A stretch of 32,079 nt of DNA from Nocardia cyriacigeorgica NBRC 100375 (GTDB lineage: Bacteria > Actinomycetota > Actinomycetes > Mycobacteriales > Mycobacteriaceae). The stretch covers positions 1-32,079 of the forward strand of contig NZ_BAFY01000321.1 in NCBI RefSeq assembly GCF_000308555.1, in the 5' to 3' direction. The notes under the pieces are model-generated. The model saw only the letters and a program-made list of their open reading frames with translations. It was not told the DNA's origin and made no database searches. Within the stretch, counting starts at the first letter, position 1, and each line of letters opens with the position of its first letter. Positions 8,790 through 17,687 of the stretch are shown piece after piece. The translations under genes and the position numbers were made by a program.

Positions 8790-10336
8790 GCGAATACGAT
8801 TATGTGGTCGTCGGTGGCGGGTCGGCCGGTGCGGCGGTCGCCGCCCGGCTGTCGGAGGATCCGGCGGTGACGGTGTGCCTGCTCGAGGCCGGGCCCAGCG
8901 ACGTCGGCGACGAGGTGATTCTGCGGCTGGACCGCTGGATGGAGCTACTCGAATCGGGTTACGACTGGGATTATCCGATCGAACCGCAGGAGAACGGCAA
9001 TTCGTTCATGCGCCATGCCAGGGCCAAGGTGCTGGGTGGATGTTCCTCGCACAACAGCTGTATCGCGTTCTGGGCCCCGCGCGAGGATCTCGATTCGTGG
9101 GAACGTGAGCACGGCTGCACCGGCTGGGGCGCGGATTCGGTGTACCGGCTCTACAGCCGGATCGAGACCAATGACGCCCCCGGCGACCATCACGGGCGCA
9201 CCGGGCCGGTGCACATCATGACGGTGCCGCCGGCGGATCCGTGCGGGGTCGCGCTGCTCGACGCCTGCGAGGCGGCCGGCATTCCCCGTGCGGAATTCAA
9301 TTCCGGCAAGACGGTGATCAACGGCGCCAACTTCTTTCAGATCAACCGCCGCGCCGACGGCACGCGCGCCTCGTCCTCGGTGAGCTACCTGCATCCGGTG
9401 CTCGACCGCCCGAATCTGACCGTCCGGACCGGCGCCTGGGCCAAGAGGATCGTGCTCGACGGTGGCCGGGCGGTCGCGGTCGATATCACCGACAACGCCT
9501 TCGGCCGCACCACCCGGGTGCCGGCCCGCCGGGAGATCATCGTGTCCGCCGGTGCGATCGACTCGCCGAAACTGCTGATGCTCTCCGGAATCGGCCCTGC
9601 GGATCATCTGCGGGCCAACGACATCGAGGTGCTCGTCGACTCCCCCGGTGTGGGCGCTCATCTCCAGGATCATCCGGAGGGGGTGATCGGCTTCGAGACG
9701 ACCCGGCCGATGGTGACCAGCTCCACCCAGTGGTGGGAGGCGGGCATCTTCACCACCACCGTCGACGGACTCGACCGGCCGGACCTGATGATGCATTACG
9801 GCAGTGTGCCCTTCGACATGCACACCGTGCGGCAGGGCTACCCCACCGCCGAGAACACCTTCTGCCTCACCCCCAACGTCACCCACGCCCGGTCGCGGGG
9901 GACGGTGCGGTTGCGCTCGCGTGATTTCCGCGACAAGCCGCGGGTGGATCCACGCTATTTCACCGACGCCGAGGGGCACGACATGCGCGTGATGATCGCC
10001 GGATTGCGCAAGGCCCGCGAGATCGCGGCCACCGCACCGCTGGCGCAATGGGTAGCGCGCGAGCTGTATCCGGGGCCGGGCACCGGCTCCGATGCCGAGC
10101 TCGCCGACTACATCCGCCGTACGCACAACACGGTGTATCACCCGGTGGGGACGGTGCGGATGGGCGCCGAGGACGACCCGCTGAGCCCGCTGGATCCGCA
10201 GCTGCGGGTCAAGGGCGTAGACGGTTTACGGGTCGCGGACGCGTCGGTGTTTCCCGCGCACACGACGGTGAACCCGAACATCACGGTGATGCTGGTCGGT
10301 GAGCGCTGCGCCGAACTCGTCGCCGCCGCGCGCTAG
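8786..10336 (+). CDS. betA: GMC-family choline dehydrogenase
   Basis: A 516-residue FAD-dependent oxidoreductase of the glucose-methanol-choline family. The N-terminus carries the ADP-binding motif VVVGGGSAGAAVAARL with the acidic LLEAGPSD end; the GGCSSHNSCIAFWAPREDLDSW segment matches the second GMC signature region, and SAGAIDSPKLLMLSGIGP matches the family's GAI-SP-LL-SGIG pattern. His452 (in YHPVGTVRMG) and Asn496 (VNPNITVML) are the expected catalytic pair. Family members oxidise choline to betaine aldehyde, which fits its place after transporter and aldehyde dehydrogenase. The GTG start at 8786 overlaps the preceding stop by 4 nt and has GGAAGGAG about 6 nt upstream. No betI-type repressor lies beside the operon in this window. 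Confidence 0.9.
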   Translation: MSEYDYVVVGGGSAGAAVAARLSEDPAVTVCLLEAGPSDVGDEVILRLDRWMELLESGYDWDYPIEPQENGNSFMRHARAKVLGGCSSHNSCIAFWAPREDLDSWEREHGCTGWGADSVYRLYSRIETNDAPGDHHGRTGPVHIMTVPPADPCGVALLDACEAAGIPRAEFNSGKTVINGANFFQINRRADGTRASSSVSYLHPVLDRPNLTVRTGAWAKRIVLDGGRAVAVDITDNAFGRTTRVPARREIIVSAGAIDSPKLLMLSGIGPADHLRANDIEVLVDSPGVGAHLQDHPEGVIGFETTRPMVTSSTQWWEAGIFTTTVDGLDRPDLMMHYGSVPFDMHTVRQGYPTAENTFCLTPNVTHARSRGTVRLRSRDFRDKPRVDPRYFTDAEGHDMRVMIAGLRKAREIAATAPLAQWVARELYPGPGTGSDAELADYIRRTHNTVYHPVGTVRMGAEDDPLSPLDPQLRVKGVDGLRVADASVFPAHTTVNPNITVMLVGERCAELVAAAR

Positions 10337-10338
10337 CC

Positions 10339-10896
10339 GTGGGTTCGGAGCACGAGCTACCCGAGGGCGCCATCTATACCGTCGGGCATTCCACGATGTC
10401 GATCGAGGATTTCGTCGAACTGTTGCACGGCTACGGAATCCGTCGCCTCGTCGACATCCGCACGATTCCGCGTTCACGGCACAATCCGCAGTTCAACAGC
10501 GACGAGTTGGCGGCGAGCCTGCACGAGGCCGGGATCGGCTACACACATCTGGCAGGGCTCGGCGGGCTGCGCCATTCCAGGAAGGACTCGCCGAACACCG
10601 GCTGGCGGAACACCAGTTTCCGTGGGTACGCCGACTATATGCAGACCGCCGAATTCGATGACGCACTCAGCGAACTCATGCGCCTGGCCCGGGGAGAACG
10701 CACCGCGATCATGTGCGCCGAAGCCGTTCCCTGGCGGTGCCACCGTTCGCTCGTCGCCGACGCGCTCACCGTGCGCGATGTGCCCGTCGTCGAGATCATC
10801 TCGGCGACGAGCCGACGCCGCCACACGCTGACATCGTTCGCCCGCGCGGAGGGAACTCGGCTCACCTACCCGCCCGAGGATGCCGCACAACGGTGA
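10339..10896 (+). CDS. DUF488 family protein
   Basis: A 185-residue protein with the DUF488 pattern: IYTVGHSTMSIEDFVELL at the N-terminus, LVDIRTIPRSRHNPQF near residue 36, a LGGLR segment, and the Cys/His signature MCAEAVPWRCHRSLVAD near residue 121. The biochemical role of DUF488 is not established. The GTG at 10339 comes 2 nt after the betA stop and has no ribosome site of its own, so it is probably translated by coupling to the betaine operon; I know of no functional link between DUF488 and choline oxidation. It faces the leftward secreted-protein gene across a 62-nt gap in which I see no clear terminator. Confidence 0.85.
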   Translation: MGSEHELPEGAIYTVGHSTMSIEDFVELLHGYGIRRLVDIRTIPRSRHNPQFNSDELAASLHEAGIGYTHLAGLGGLRHSRKDSPNTGWRNTSFRGYADYMQTAEFDDALSELMRLARGERTAIMCAEAVPWRCHRSLVADALTVRDVPVVEIISATSRRRHTLTSFARAEGTRLTYPPEDAAQR

Positions 10897-10958
10897 TCAC
10901 CTCGGACAAGGCCGCCGGCGCCTCGCTCCGTCCCAGCCCGCCGACCGGATCGCCGAAC

Positions 10959-11453
10959 TCATTTGCGGGCGGCGGGATCATTCCATTCGAAGCAGCCGGT
11001 GGCGTGTCTGGTGGTCGTGGTTCCGCGGCGCAGTTCGGCGGTGACGCGGCCTTGCGCGCCATTGGTGAAATGCCGTGAGCCCGAACCTGTTCCGTGCCAC
11101 GGCGGGTCGATGGCGACGGTTTTGCGCCGGGACACCGAGTCACAGATGATGTCGTAGTCGTAGCCGGGTCCGTGCGGTGCGCCGATGGGGGTGTCGCTCG
11201 GCGACTGCGTGCCCTGGTAGGCGTAGACGTGCAGACTGTCGGCTTCGCCGTGGGCGCAGCTGTAGGTGACGGTGACTTCGAGGGTTCCGCCGCTGTCGTC
11301 GGCGGCATCGGGCGAGTGCACGAAGGTGACCTCGTCGATGGCGAGGACTCCCCCGTATTCCGCGGCGGCCGGGGCGAACCCGGCCCCCGCGAGGACGCCG
11401 ATCGTTATCGCGATGATGGCGGCGATCCGAGCGACGCCGCGCAAGCCGAACAT
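10959..11453 (-). CDS. secreted protein, unknown function
   Basis: A 164-residue protein with a Sec signal peptide (MFGLRGVARIAAIIAITIGVLAGAGFAPAAA is the leading region, cut probably after AAA near residue 31). The mature part starts EYGGVLAIDEV and has three cysteines in YSCAHGE, DIICDSV and ATGCFEW contexts, leaving one unpaired if two form a disulfide. The start has GGAGGG 6 nt upstream. The middle contains a Gly/Ser/Pro-rich stretch. I recognise no family. It lies downstream of the other leftward gene (11553-11873), separated by about 100 nt, and may be co-transcribed with it. Confidence 0.7.
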   Translation of the reverse strand: MFGLRGVARIAAIIAITIGVLAGAGFAPAAAEYGGVLAIDEVTFVHSPDAADDSGGTLEVTVTYSCAHGEADSLHVYAYQGTQSPSDTPIGAPHGPGYDYDIICDSVSRRKTVAIDPPWHGTGSGSRHFTNGAQGRVTAELRRGTTTTRHATGCFEWNDPAARK

Positions 11454-11552
11454 GTCATACCCTCCACGAAGTACCAGCGTTGTCGTCGCACCTCGGCGGT
11501 GCGAACCTGCTACGACATTCGTCGCCGATACCGTCGTGGATAGGTGGACGGG

Positions 11553-11873
11553 CTAACTCCGTCCCCAGAGCCGGCCCCATACGGTGGCAGCGCCCGTGCG
11601 GCCCTTGGCAACCGGCTCTCGCGGTAGTCCTGCCTCGGGCGGGCAGGTGCCGCGTGCTTCTCCGTCTTCGCCCGTCCTCACGACCGCTTCCTCGCGTGCC
11701 ACCGCCGCCCACGCTGTGGGCGAGGTCGGTGTGTCGGTGAGTACCGGCAAGACGACGGTGGGTTCGTCATCGAGTTCGGCCCGCAATCGGGTGAAGTACG
11801 CGTCCAGCGAGCCGTACCGGTCCGTCACTTCGTCGACGAATTCCAGCACAGCCGACCGTGAGCGCATCTGCAT
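11553..11873 (-). CDS. hypothetical protein
   Basis: A 106-residue frame. The first 45 residues are a plausible charged helix (FVDEVTDRYGSLDAYFTRLRAEL); the remainder is low in structure and rich in Gly, Thr and Arg, ending WGRLWGRS. An AAAGGA site lies 5-6 nt before ATG 11873; another ATG at 11876 is immediately adjacent, and a GTG at 11912 would add residues unlike coding sequence. No recognisable domain or signal peptide. Being short and weakly featured, it could be a spurious frame, but the ribosome site favours a gene. It is divergent from the RDD gene across 293 nt. Confidence 0.5.
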   Translation of the reverse strand: MQMRSRSAVLEFVDEVTDRYGSLDAYFTRLRAELDDEPTVVLPVLTDTPTSPTAWAAVAREEAVVRTGEDGEARGTCPPEAGLPREPVAKGRTGAATVWGRLWGRS

Positions 11874-12166
11874 CATCGTCCTTTCTTCGCATTCCAGTAC
11901 CGACCTGACCACCGAACGCCACGCACACGATCGCGAATCCCGCAGCGGGACAAGAGTTCACCGGGACACGCGCGACGCCGGGCCGTGCTCAACGGGGTGC
12001 CGACCGAACTCCACCCCCTGCGCCGCACCGCGGCTCGCATCCACTCTAGCCACATTTCAGCTAATTCGCCGCTGCCGCCCGAGATTGTGAGATCGTTGAG
12101 GCGGCCGCCCGACGGGCGGATCGACACACTCCGGACAAGTGGAACTACTTTTCAGAAGGAGTAACC
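11874..12166. other. intergenic region between divergent genes
   Basis: About 290 nt without a convincing coding sequence. The only structure I see is CCGCCCG (12105-12111), a single A, then CGGGCGG (12113-12119), a compact palindrome about 45 nt before the RDD start that could be an operator or small hairpin. AAGGAGT before ATG 12167 is that gene's ribosome site. Confidence 0.35.
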
Positions 12167-12637
12167 ATGGTGAGTGCAGGTGGATACGATCCTCGGCTCG
12201 GTTCGGCTACCGGGGTCACTCCCGGCGGCCTCGGCAAACGCACCGCAGCCCGGTTCATCGACTGGATCCTCGCCGCGATCATCGGCGCGATCTTCTTCTG
12301 GCTACTGAACATGATCTGGGATACCCCCGACTGGGTGTCCATCCTGCCGGGTGCCGGCTTCGGATTCCTGTACTTCCTCGCCTTCGAGGTGTCGACCGGA
12401 TCGACGCCGGGCAAGAAGATTCTCGGACTGCACGTCAACGGGTCCGGGGGCGCCCCGAAGCCGAGTGTCAAGGATTCGGCCTTGCGCAATGCCTACATGT
12501 TGTTGAACCTGATTCCCTGGGTCGGGCCGATCCTGTGGTTCATCGCCGCGATCGCGATCGCGGTCACGATCAGTTCGAGCCCGACCAAGCAGGGATGGCA
12601 CGACAAGCTGGCGGGCACGCAGGTCATCGACGAATGA
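12167..12637 (+). CDS. RDD family membrane protein
   Basis: A 156-residue membrane protein with the RDD pattern. GKRTAARFIDW (about residues 24-34) carries the Arg and Asp that name the family, followed by helices AAIIGAIFFWLLNMIW and LPGAGFGFLYFLAF; EVSTGSTPGKKILGLHV is the conserved loop (GxTxGKxxxGL), and the last part has LRNAYMLLNLIPWVG and a terminal TKQGWHDKLAGTQVI, another family hallmark. Function of most RDD proteins is unknown; some act as Na+/H+ antiporters. The ribosome site AAGGAG lies 6-7 nt before ATG 12167. The VOC gene starts about 60 nt downstream on the same strand and may share its transcript. Confidence 0.88.
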   Translation: MVSAGGYDPRLGSATGVTPGGLGKRTAARFIDWILAAIIGAIFFWLLNMIWDTPDWVSILPGAGFGFLYFLAFEVSTGSTPGKKILGLHVNGSGGAPKPSVKDSALRNAYMLLNLIPWVGPILWFIAAIAIAVTISSSPTKQGWHDKLAGTQVIDE

Positions 12638-12698
12638 CCTCGCCGGTGCCGGATCGAGGCGGGCCGAGGACGTCGGTGGCCGGAGAGAGGACACGCTC

Positions 12699-13151
12699 AT
12701 GGCATTGAACTGGAAACTCGTGATCGACAGCCGTGACGCGGCGACGCTCGCCGATTTCTGGGCCGCGGCGCTCGAATACGAGGTCGAAGATCCCAGCGTC
12801 CTCATCGACGAGCTACTGGCCGCCGGCCGGCTCCCCGAAGCCGCGGTCCGCGAGCATCAGGGGCGCAAGACCTTCCGTGGTTACGCCGCGATCCGGCATC
12901 CGGACGACCCCTTCGACCCGGCCAGCGGCGTCGGACAGGGCAGACGGCTGCTGTTCCAGGACGTCCCGGAGGCCAAAACCGTGAAGAACCGCCTGCACAT
13001 CGACGTGCACAGCGCACCGGGGAGCCTCGAGGACCTGGTGCGGCGGCTCGAAGGCCTGGGGGCGACCCGGGTCCAGGAGTTCGACCACGGGCCTGCCGGA
13101 CACTGGTGGGTGATGCTCGACCCGGAGGGCAACGAGTTCTGCGCCGCCTAG
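12699..13151 (+). CDS. VOC (glyoxalase/bleomycin-resistance fold) protein
   Basis: A 150-residue protein of the vicinal oxygen chelate fold. It shows the N-terminal LVIDSRDAATLADFWAAAL entry helix, LLFQDVPEAKTVKNRLHIDVHS in the middle (the HIDV strand holds the usual metal His of the second module) and the ending WWVMLDPEGNEFCA, the conserved DPEGNEFC terminus of actinobacterial VOC_like proteins. Family members catalyse dioxygenase, isomerase or antibiotic-binding roles; which one applies here cannot be told. The start has GAGAGGA about 8 nt upstream. The gene follows the RDD gene by 61 nt. Confidence 0.88.
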   Translation: MALNWKLVIDSRDAATLADFWAAALEYEVEDPSVLIDELLAAGRLPEAAVREHQGRKTFRGYAAIRHPDDPFDPASGVGQGRRLLFQDVPEAKTVKNRLHIDVHSAPGSLEDLVRRLEGLGATRVQEFDHGPAGHWWVMLDPEGNEFCAA

Positions 13152-13247
13152 CCGGACTCGACGCCTGAGCCATCGGTAGCCACCCGGCCCGGCGGGTAAC
13201 CCACGGATTCGGCTCCCCGGGCTCGCCTCGTGCGCTTATATCGAGGG

Positions 13248-13673
13248 ATGGATCTACAGACGATCGCGGACCGGATCGCCATCGGCGATCTGCTCACCCG
13301 CTACGCGCATGCCGTCGACACCAAGGACTGGCAGCTCTACCGCACGGTGTTCACCCCGGACGCCCACATCGACTACACCACCGCGGGCGGGCCGATCGGC
13401 GACCTGGACACCGTGGTGTCGCAACTGTCGGTGGCGCTCGAATTGTTCTCCCGCACCCAGCACTTCGTCTCCAATATCGACGTCACGCTCGACGGCGACC
13501 AGGCCCGCGTGCGGGCGATGTTCTTCAACCCGATGATCGTCTCGACCGGCAAGCAGTTCTTCTGCGGCGGCTGGTACAACCACGACCTCGTCCGCACCGC
13601 CGACGGCTGGCGCAGCAGCCGGCTGGTGGAGGATTCGGCGTGGTTCGAGGGGCTGGAGCAGGCCTTCACCTGA
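13248..13673 (+). CDS. SnoaL/NTF2-like protein
   Basis: A 141-residue alpha+beta barrel protein of the nuclear-transport-factor-2 superfamily, SnoaL_4 type: an initial helix ADRIAIGDLLTRYAHAVDTKDW, then VFTPDAHIDYTTAGG, a middle SRTQHFVSNIDVTLDG strand with the conserved His/Asn, and a closing GGWYNHDLVRTADGWRSSRLV. Members include small cyclases, isomerases, lyases and ketosteroid-isomerase-like enzymes; no catalytic assignment is safe. ATG 13248 directly follows GAGGG, and TTATAT (13236-13241) ends 6 nt before it, so a leaderless or very short leader is possible. The next gene, also SnoaL-like, starts 80 nt downstream. Confidence 0.82.
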   Translation: MDLQTIADRIAIGDLLTRYAHAVDTKDWQLYRTVFTPDAHIDYTTAGGPIGDLDTVVSQLSVALELFSRTQHFVSNIDVTLDGDQARVRAMFFNPMIVSTGKQFFCGGWYNHDLVRTADGWRSSRLVEDSAWFEGLEQAFT

Positions 13674-13706
13674 TCCGGTCCGGCTCTACACAGCACACCG
13701 CTGATT

Positions 13707-13720
13707 TGTAACGTGTTCTT
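13707..13720 (+). promoter_or_regulatory. AACNNGTT palindrome (KstR-like), candidate operator
   Basis: TGTAACGTGTTCTT contains AAC-GT-GTT, the core of the published mycobacterial KstR consensus TNNAACNNGTTNNA, with the last position differing. It lies 34 nt upstream of ATG 13754. The 10-mer AACGTGTTCT recurs upstream of the DUF3556 gene. TetR-family binding is inferred, not shown. Confidence 0.4.
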
Positions 13721-13753
13721 GTTTTGCCGCGGGTGCCGTGTCAGGCTTGGCCG

Positions 13754-14230
13754 ATGGACCTGGTGGCAGTCGAAGCCATTCGCGCGCTCAAGTACAAGTA
13801 CTTCCGCACGCTCGATCTGAAGCTGTGGGACGAGTTCGGCGACACCCTCGCCCACGATGTCGAGGGCCGCTACGGCACCCATGCGCTGGGTGAGCCGCTG
13901 GTGCTCACCGGGCGCGAGGCCGTCGTCGAATTCCTGCGCGACAACATGGGCACCGGCATCGTCACCACGCACGTGGCCAACCATCCCGAGATCAGCGTGG
14001 ACGGTGCGGAAGCCACCGGCAGCTGGCTGTTCGAAGACACCGTCATCGCCACCGACTACGGAGTGCTCATCCGCGGGTCCGGCTACTACACCGATCGGTA
14101 TCGCCGCGACCCCGACGGGGTCTGGCGCATCACCGCCACCGGATACGTCCGCATCTACGAATCCTCCCAATCGCTGGCCGACACGCCCAGTCATCGGCTG
14201 CTGTCGAACATGTGGGCCCCCTCGGAGTGA
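13754..14230 (+). CDS. SnoaL-like protein (nuclear transport factor 2 family)
   Basis: A 158-residue protein of the SnoaL_4 type: VEAIRALKYKYFRTLDLKLWDEF is the typical first helix pair, followed by LAHDVEGRYG, GREAVVEFLRD, THVANHPEISVDG with the conserved His, and YYTDRYRRDPDGVWRITATGYVRIYE at the C-terminus. It is only loosely similar to the neighbouring 13248 product, though the fold is the same. ATG 13754 has no clear ribosome site; an in-frame ATG at 13724 lies just after a palindromic AACNNGTT site and is less likely. The palindrome in its promoter region suggests control by a TetR-family regulator. Substrate unknown. Confidence 0.8.
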   Translation: MDLVAVEAIRALKYKYFRTLDLKLWDEFGDTLAHDVEGRYGTHALGEPLVLTGREAVVEFLRDNMGTGIVTTHVANHPEISVDGAEATGSWLFEDTVIATDYGVLIRGSGYYTDRYRRDPDGVWRITATGYVRIYESSQSLADTPSHRLLSNMWAPSE

Positions 14231-14313
14231 ACCGCGCGGTCGGCATCGGCGACGGGACCGAACCGGCCCGCCGGACACAGCCGCTGGTCCACATCACCGC
14301 CTGATCGGCGGGC

Positions 14314-14342
14314 TATTCTCGAGTCAGACCCCGCACGCGGGG
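14314..14342 (+). promoter_or_regulatory. weak -10 and small hairpin upstream of the PknK-like gene
   Basis: TATTCT (14314-14319) fits TANNNT and would give a start near 14326 and a leader of about 50 nt. Just downstream CCCCG (14329-14333) and CGGGG (14338-14342) can pair around CACG. No clear -35. The hairpin could instead end the preceding SnoaL-like transcript. Confidence 0.3.
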
Positions 14343-14374
14343 GCCCCCTGGTTCGCGAAGAATCGAGGCCGACA

Positions 14375-17300
14375 ATGGCCGACCTGCCGCCGACCCAGCG
14401 CAACCGAGCTGCCGGGATCATCGCGGAACTGAATACCGAAGGCTTCGAACAGGCCGAAGAGATCGGGCGGGGCGGCTTCGGTGTGGTGTACCGATGCACC
14501 CAACCCGATTTGAACCGGGTCGTCGCGCTCAAGGTCCTCACCTCGGATCTGGCCGCCGAGAATCTGCAACGGTTCCTGCGGGAACAACGCGCGATGGGGC
14601 AACTGTCGGGCCATCCGCACATCGTCGACGTCTTCCAGGTCGGCACCACCACCGGCGGCCACCCTTACCTGGTGATGCCCTATCACGCGCACGGCTCACT
14701 GGAACGACGCATCCGGGACTCCGGGCCGCTCGACTGGACCGAGGTCGTGGCCCTCGGCGTCAAGATCGCCGGCGCGCTCGAGGCCGCTCATCGAGTCGGC
14801 ACCCTGCACCGAGATGTGAAGCCGGGCAATATCCTGCTCACCGATTACGGCGAGCCACAGCTGTCGGATTTCGGCATCGCGCGCCCGGCCGGCGACTTCC
14901 AGACCGCGGCCGGGATCATCACCGGCTCACCCGCCTTCACCGCACCGGAGATCCTGGAAGGTGAGGCGCCCACCGTCGCCTCCGACATCTACGGCCTCGG
15001 CGCCACGCTGTTCTGCGCGTTGACCGGCCATGTGGCCTATGAGCGGCGCGAAGGCGAGCAGGTGCTGGCGCATTTCCTGCGAGTGGCCGCGCAGCCGGTG
15101 CCCGACCTCCGCCACCGCGGCGTTCCCGAGGACGTGTCCGCGGCGATCGAGCAGGCCATGGCCCGTCGACCGGCCGAGCGATTCGACTCCGCTGCCGCGC
15201 TCGGTGAACACCTGCGCGGCATCCAGCGGCGACACGATCTGCCCGTCGTCGAGCTGCCGCTGCCGCCGGCGTCGCCGCCGCGGATCGCGAGCGCCTCGCA
15301 TTCCACGCACCTGCGCGGGCGCAGCACCGCTCCCCCGACGCCGACGACCAAGTACCGTCCGCCGACGTCGGCGCGCTCGCCGATCATCCGGAAAAGGCTG
15401 TTGGACCGGCTCCGCTCGGGAGCGGGCAAACGGCTGACGCTGATCCACGCACCCAGTGGTTTCGGCAAGACCACGCTGGCCGCGCGCTGGCGCGACGAGC
15501 TTTGTGAGGCCGGCGGCGCGGTGGCCTGGCTGACCGTCGACAGCGACGACGACAATGTGGTCTGGTTCCTCGAGCATCTCGTCGAGGCGGTCCGCCTGCC
15601 CCGACCCGCCCTGGCCGCGACTCTGGAACACCTGCTCGAGCAATACCCCGACGATCCCACCCGCCATGTCCTCACCGCGCTGATCAACCAGTCGCACGGC
15701 GCCGACGACCCGCTGACGCTGGTCCTCGACGACTGGCAGCGAGTCACCGCGCCGGACACGACGGCCGCGCTGCGTTTCCTGCTCGAGCACGGCTGCCATC
15801 ACTTGCCGCTGGTGATCACCAGCACCGCCACGGCCGACCTGCCGCTGAGTAGGTTGCGGCTGAGCGGGGAGCTGGTCGAGATCGATACCGACGCTTTGCG
15901 TTTCGATGCCGATGAGGTGCGGGCGCTGCTGGCCGAGGCGGGCTGCCTGCCGTCGGCACTCGATATCGACGCCCTGACCCACACCACCGACGGGTGGGCG
16001 GTCGCGCTCCAGTTGGCGGTGCTGTCGCTGCGCGCCGGAGACGACCCCGCCCAGCTGCTCGCCGCGCTGACCGAGCATGCCGATATCGGCGACTATCTCG
16101 CCGAGAACGTCCTCGACGGGCTCGACCAGAGCACAGTCGAGTTCCTCACCACGACCTCCGTCTGCGACCGGCTCTGCGGCGGTCTGGCCACCGCGCTCAC
16201 CGGTTCCGAGGCAGCGGCGGCGACCCTCGACGACATCGAGCACCGTGGCCTGTTCCTGGAACGGGTGGGACCGGATCGTCAGTGGTATCGCTATCACCAG
16301 CTCTTCGCCGGATATCTGCGCCGGCGCCTCGCGCGCGACCGCCCGGCGCGGGAGATCGACGCCCTGCATCTCCGAGCCGCGGCCTGGTTCGCCCGCCACG
16401 ATCTACTGAACGAGGCCGTCGATCACGCCCTCGCGGCCGGCGATCCCGAGCACGCGGTCGAGCTGGTCGAACAGGGTGCCACCGATCTGCTCGAACACGC
16501 CAAGATGACCACGCTGCTCGGCATCCTCGCCAAGCTACCGGCGTCCGCGATCGCGGCCCGGCCGCGGATCCAGCTGTGGATCGCCTGGGTGAATCTGGTG
16601 CTGCGCCGCCCGAGCACGCCGGCCGCGGTCGCGCTCGCGCGCTTCACCGCCGCCCTTGACCAGTCGTCGTCGAGCGCGGCCGAGATCGCCGACCTGCGCG
16701 CCGAAGCCGCCGTGATCGACAGCGTGGCCGAGGTCTTCAACGATCGTCTCGGCAAGATCGACCGATTGCTGGCCGATGTGCTGGCGCGGCCCGACGACTT
16801 CCCCCCCGCGAGTCACCGGCGTAGCGGGCAATATCGATACCTTCGCCTCGATCTACCGTTTCGATTTCGACGCGGCACGGCGGCGGCAGCGCTGGGTGAT
16901 GCCGTATCACGATGCCACGGGACCGTTCGTGCGCGTGTACGGCCGCTGTGCCAGCGCGATCGCCGCGCGCGAGCAGCTCGACATTCCCGCCGCGTTCGCG
17001 TTTTTCGACTCGGCCCTCGAGTTGGCGACCGAGACGATGGGCCCGCGTTCGCATGCGGCCCGGATCGCCGGCGCGCTGCTCAGCGAACTGCGCTACTACA
17101 GCGGCGACCTCGACGGCGCGCTGCGACTGCTGCCCGACTACCGCGAATTGGCCGCCGAGGGCGGCGGTCTGGTCGATGTGATGATCGCGACCTATGCCAC
17201 CGCGGCCCGGATCGAAGCGGCGCACGGCGACCTCGATGCCGCGGTCTTGCGGCTCGCGGAGGGGATGCGCCAGGCCGAGCAGCTGGGGCTGGCGCGTCTG

Positions 17301-17687
17301 GCGGCCCGGCTGCGCAATGAACGCATCCGGCTGGGGTTCGGCGTCCCGGAGACATCGGCGCGGCAGCTGCTGCGGCCTCGCTCGCTCGACCACGCGGACG
17401 GAATAGCCACCATCACCGCCGAATCGGACGAAGATTCCGCGATCCGGTTGTTGCTGCTGCGACACCGCTGCCGCGAAGCCACCGCGCGCGCACGAGCGCT
17501 GGCCGCCGCCATCGATCCCGAGCGCCGTCCGCTGGCCGCGCTGGGAGCGACGTTGCTGCTGAGCGCTGTGGTCCGCGCGTCCGGAGACGTCGACGAGGCC
17601 GAGCGGCTCCGGGCCCCCGCGGCCGCGCGATGCCTCGAGAGCGGGCTGTCGCGGTTGCTGCTCGACTCGACGACAGTCCTGAGCTGA
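14375..17687 (+). pseudogene. pknK: PknK-like Ser/Thr kinase with MalT-type ATPase, frameshifted
   Basis: Read through one shift, this encodes about 1103 residues, close to the roughly 1110 of mycobacterial PknK. Residues 25-280 form a Hanks-type kinase: GRGGFGVVY loop from 31, Lys53 in VALKVL, catalytic HRDVKPGN at 145-152, DFG at 165-167 and APE at 190-192. A Pro-rich linker leads to an ATPase of the MalT/LuxR-associated STAND type with Walker A APSGFGKTT (359-367) and Walker B TLVLDDW (448-454), then helical repeats. At 16801-16807 a run of seven C moves the reading frame; the first frame continues to 17320 as unrelated sequence, while the true C-terminus (VTGVAGNIDTF... to LLDSTTVLS) is in another frame to 17687. 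A six-C run would restore one frame. GAGG precedes ATG 14375. In mycobacteria PknK acts in growth control and regulator phosphorylation. Confidence 0.85.

Noticed and set aside
13182..13197. ACCCG-N6-CGGGT hairpin after the VOC gene
   Set aside because: Only 5 bp of stem in very G+C-rich sequence; too weak to call a terminator.
14927..16399. 490-codon open frame on the minus strand opposite the kinase
   Set aside because: Gln/Gly/Arg-rich antisense shadow without a ribosome site; the plus strand has kinase and ATPase motifs.
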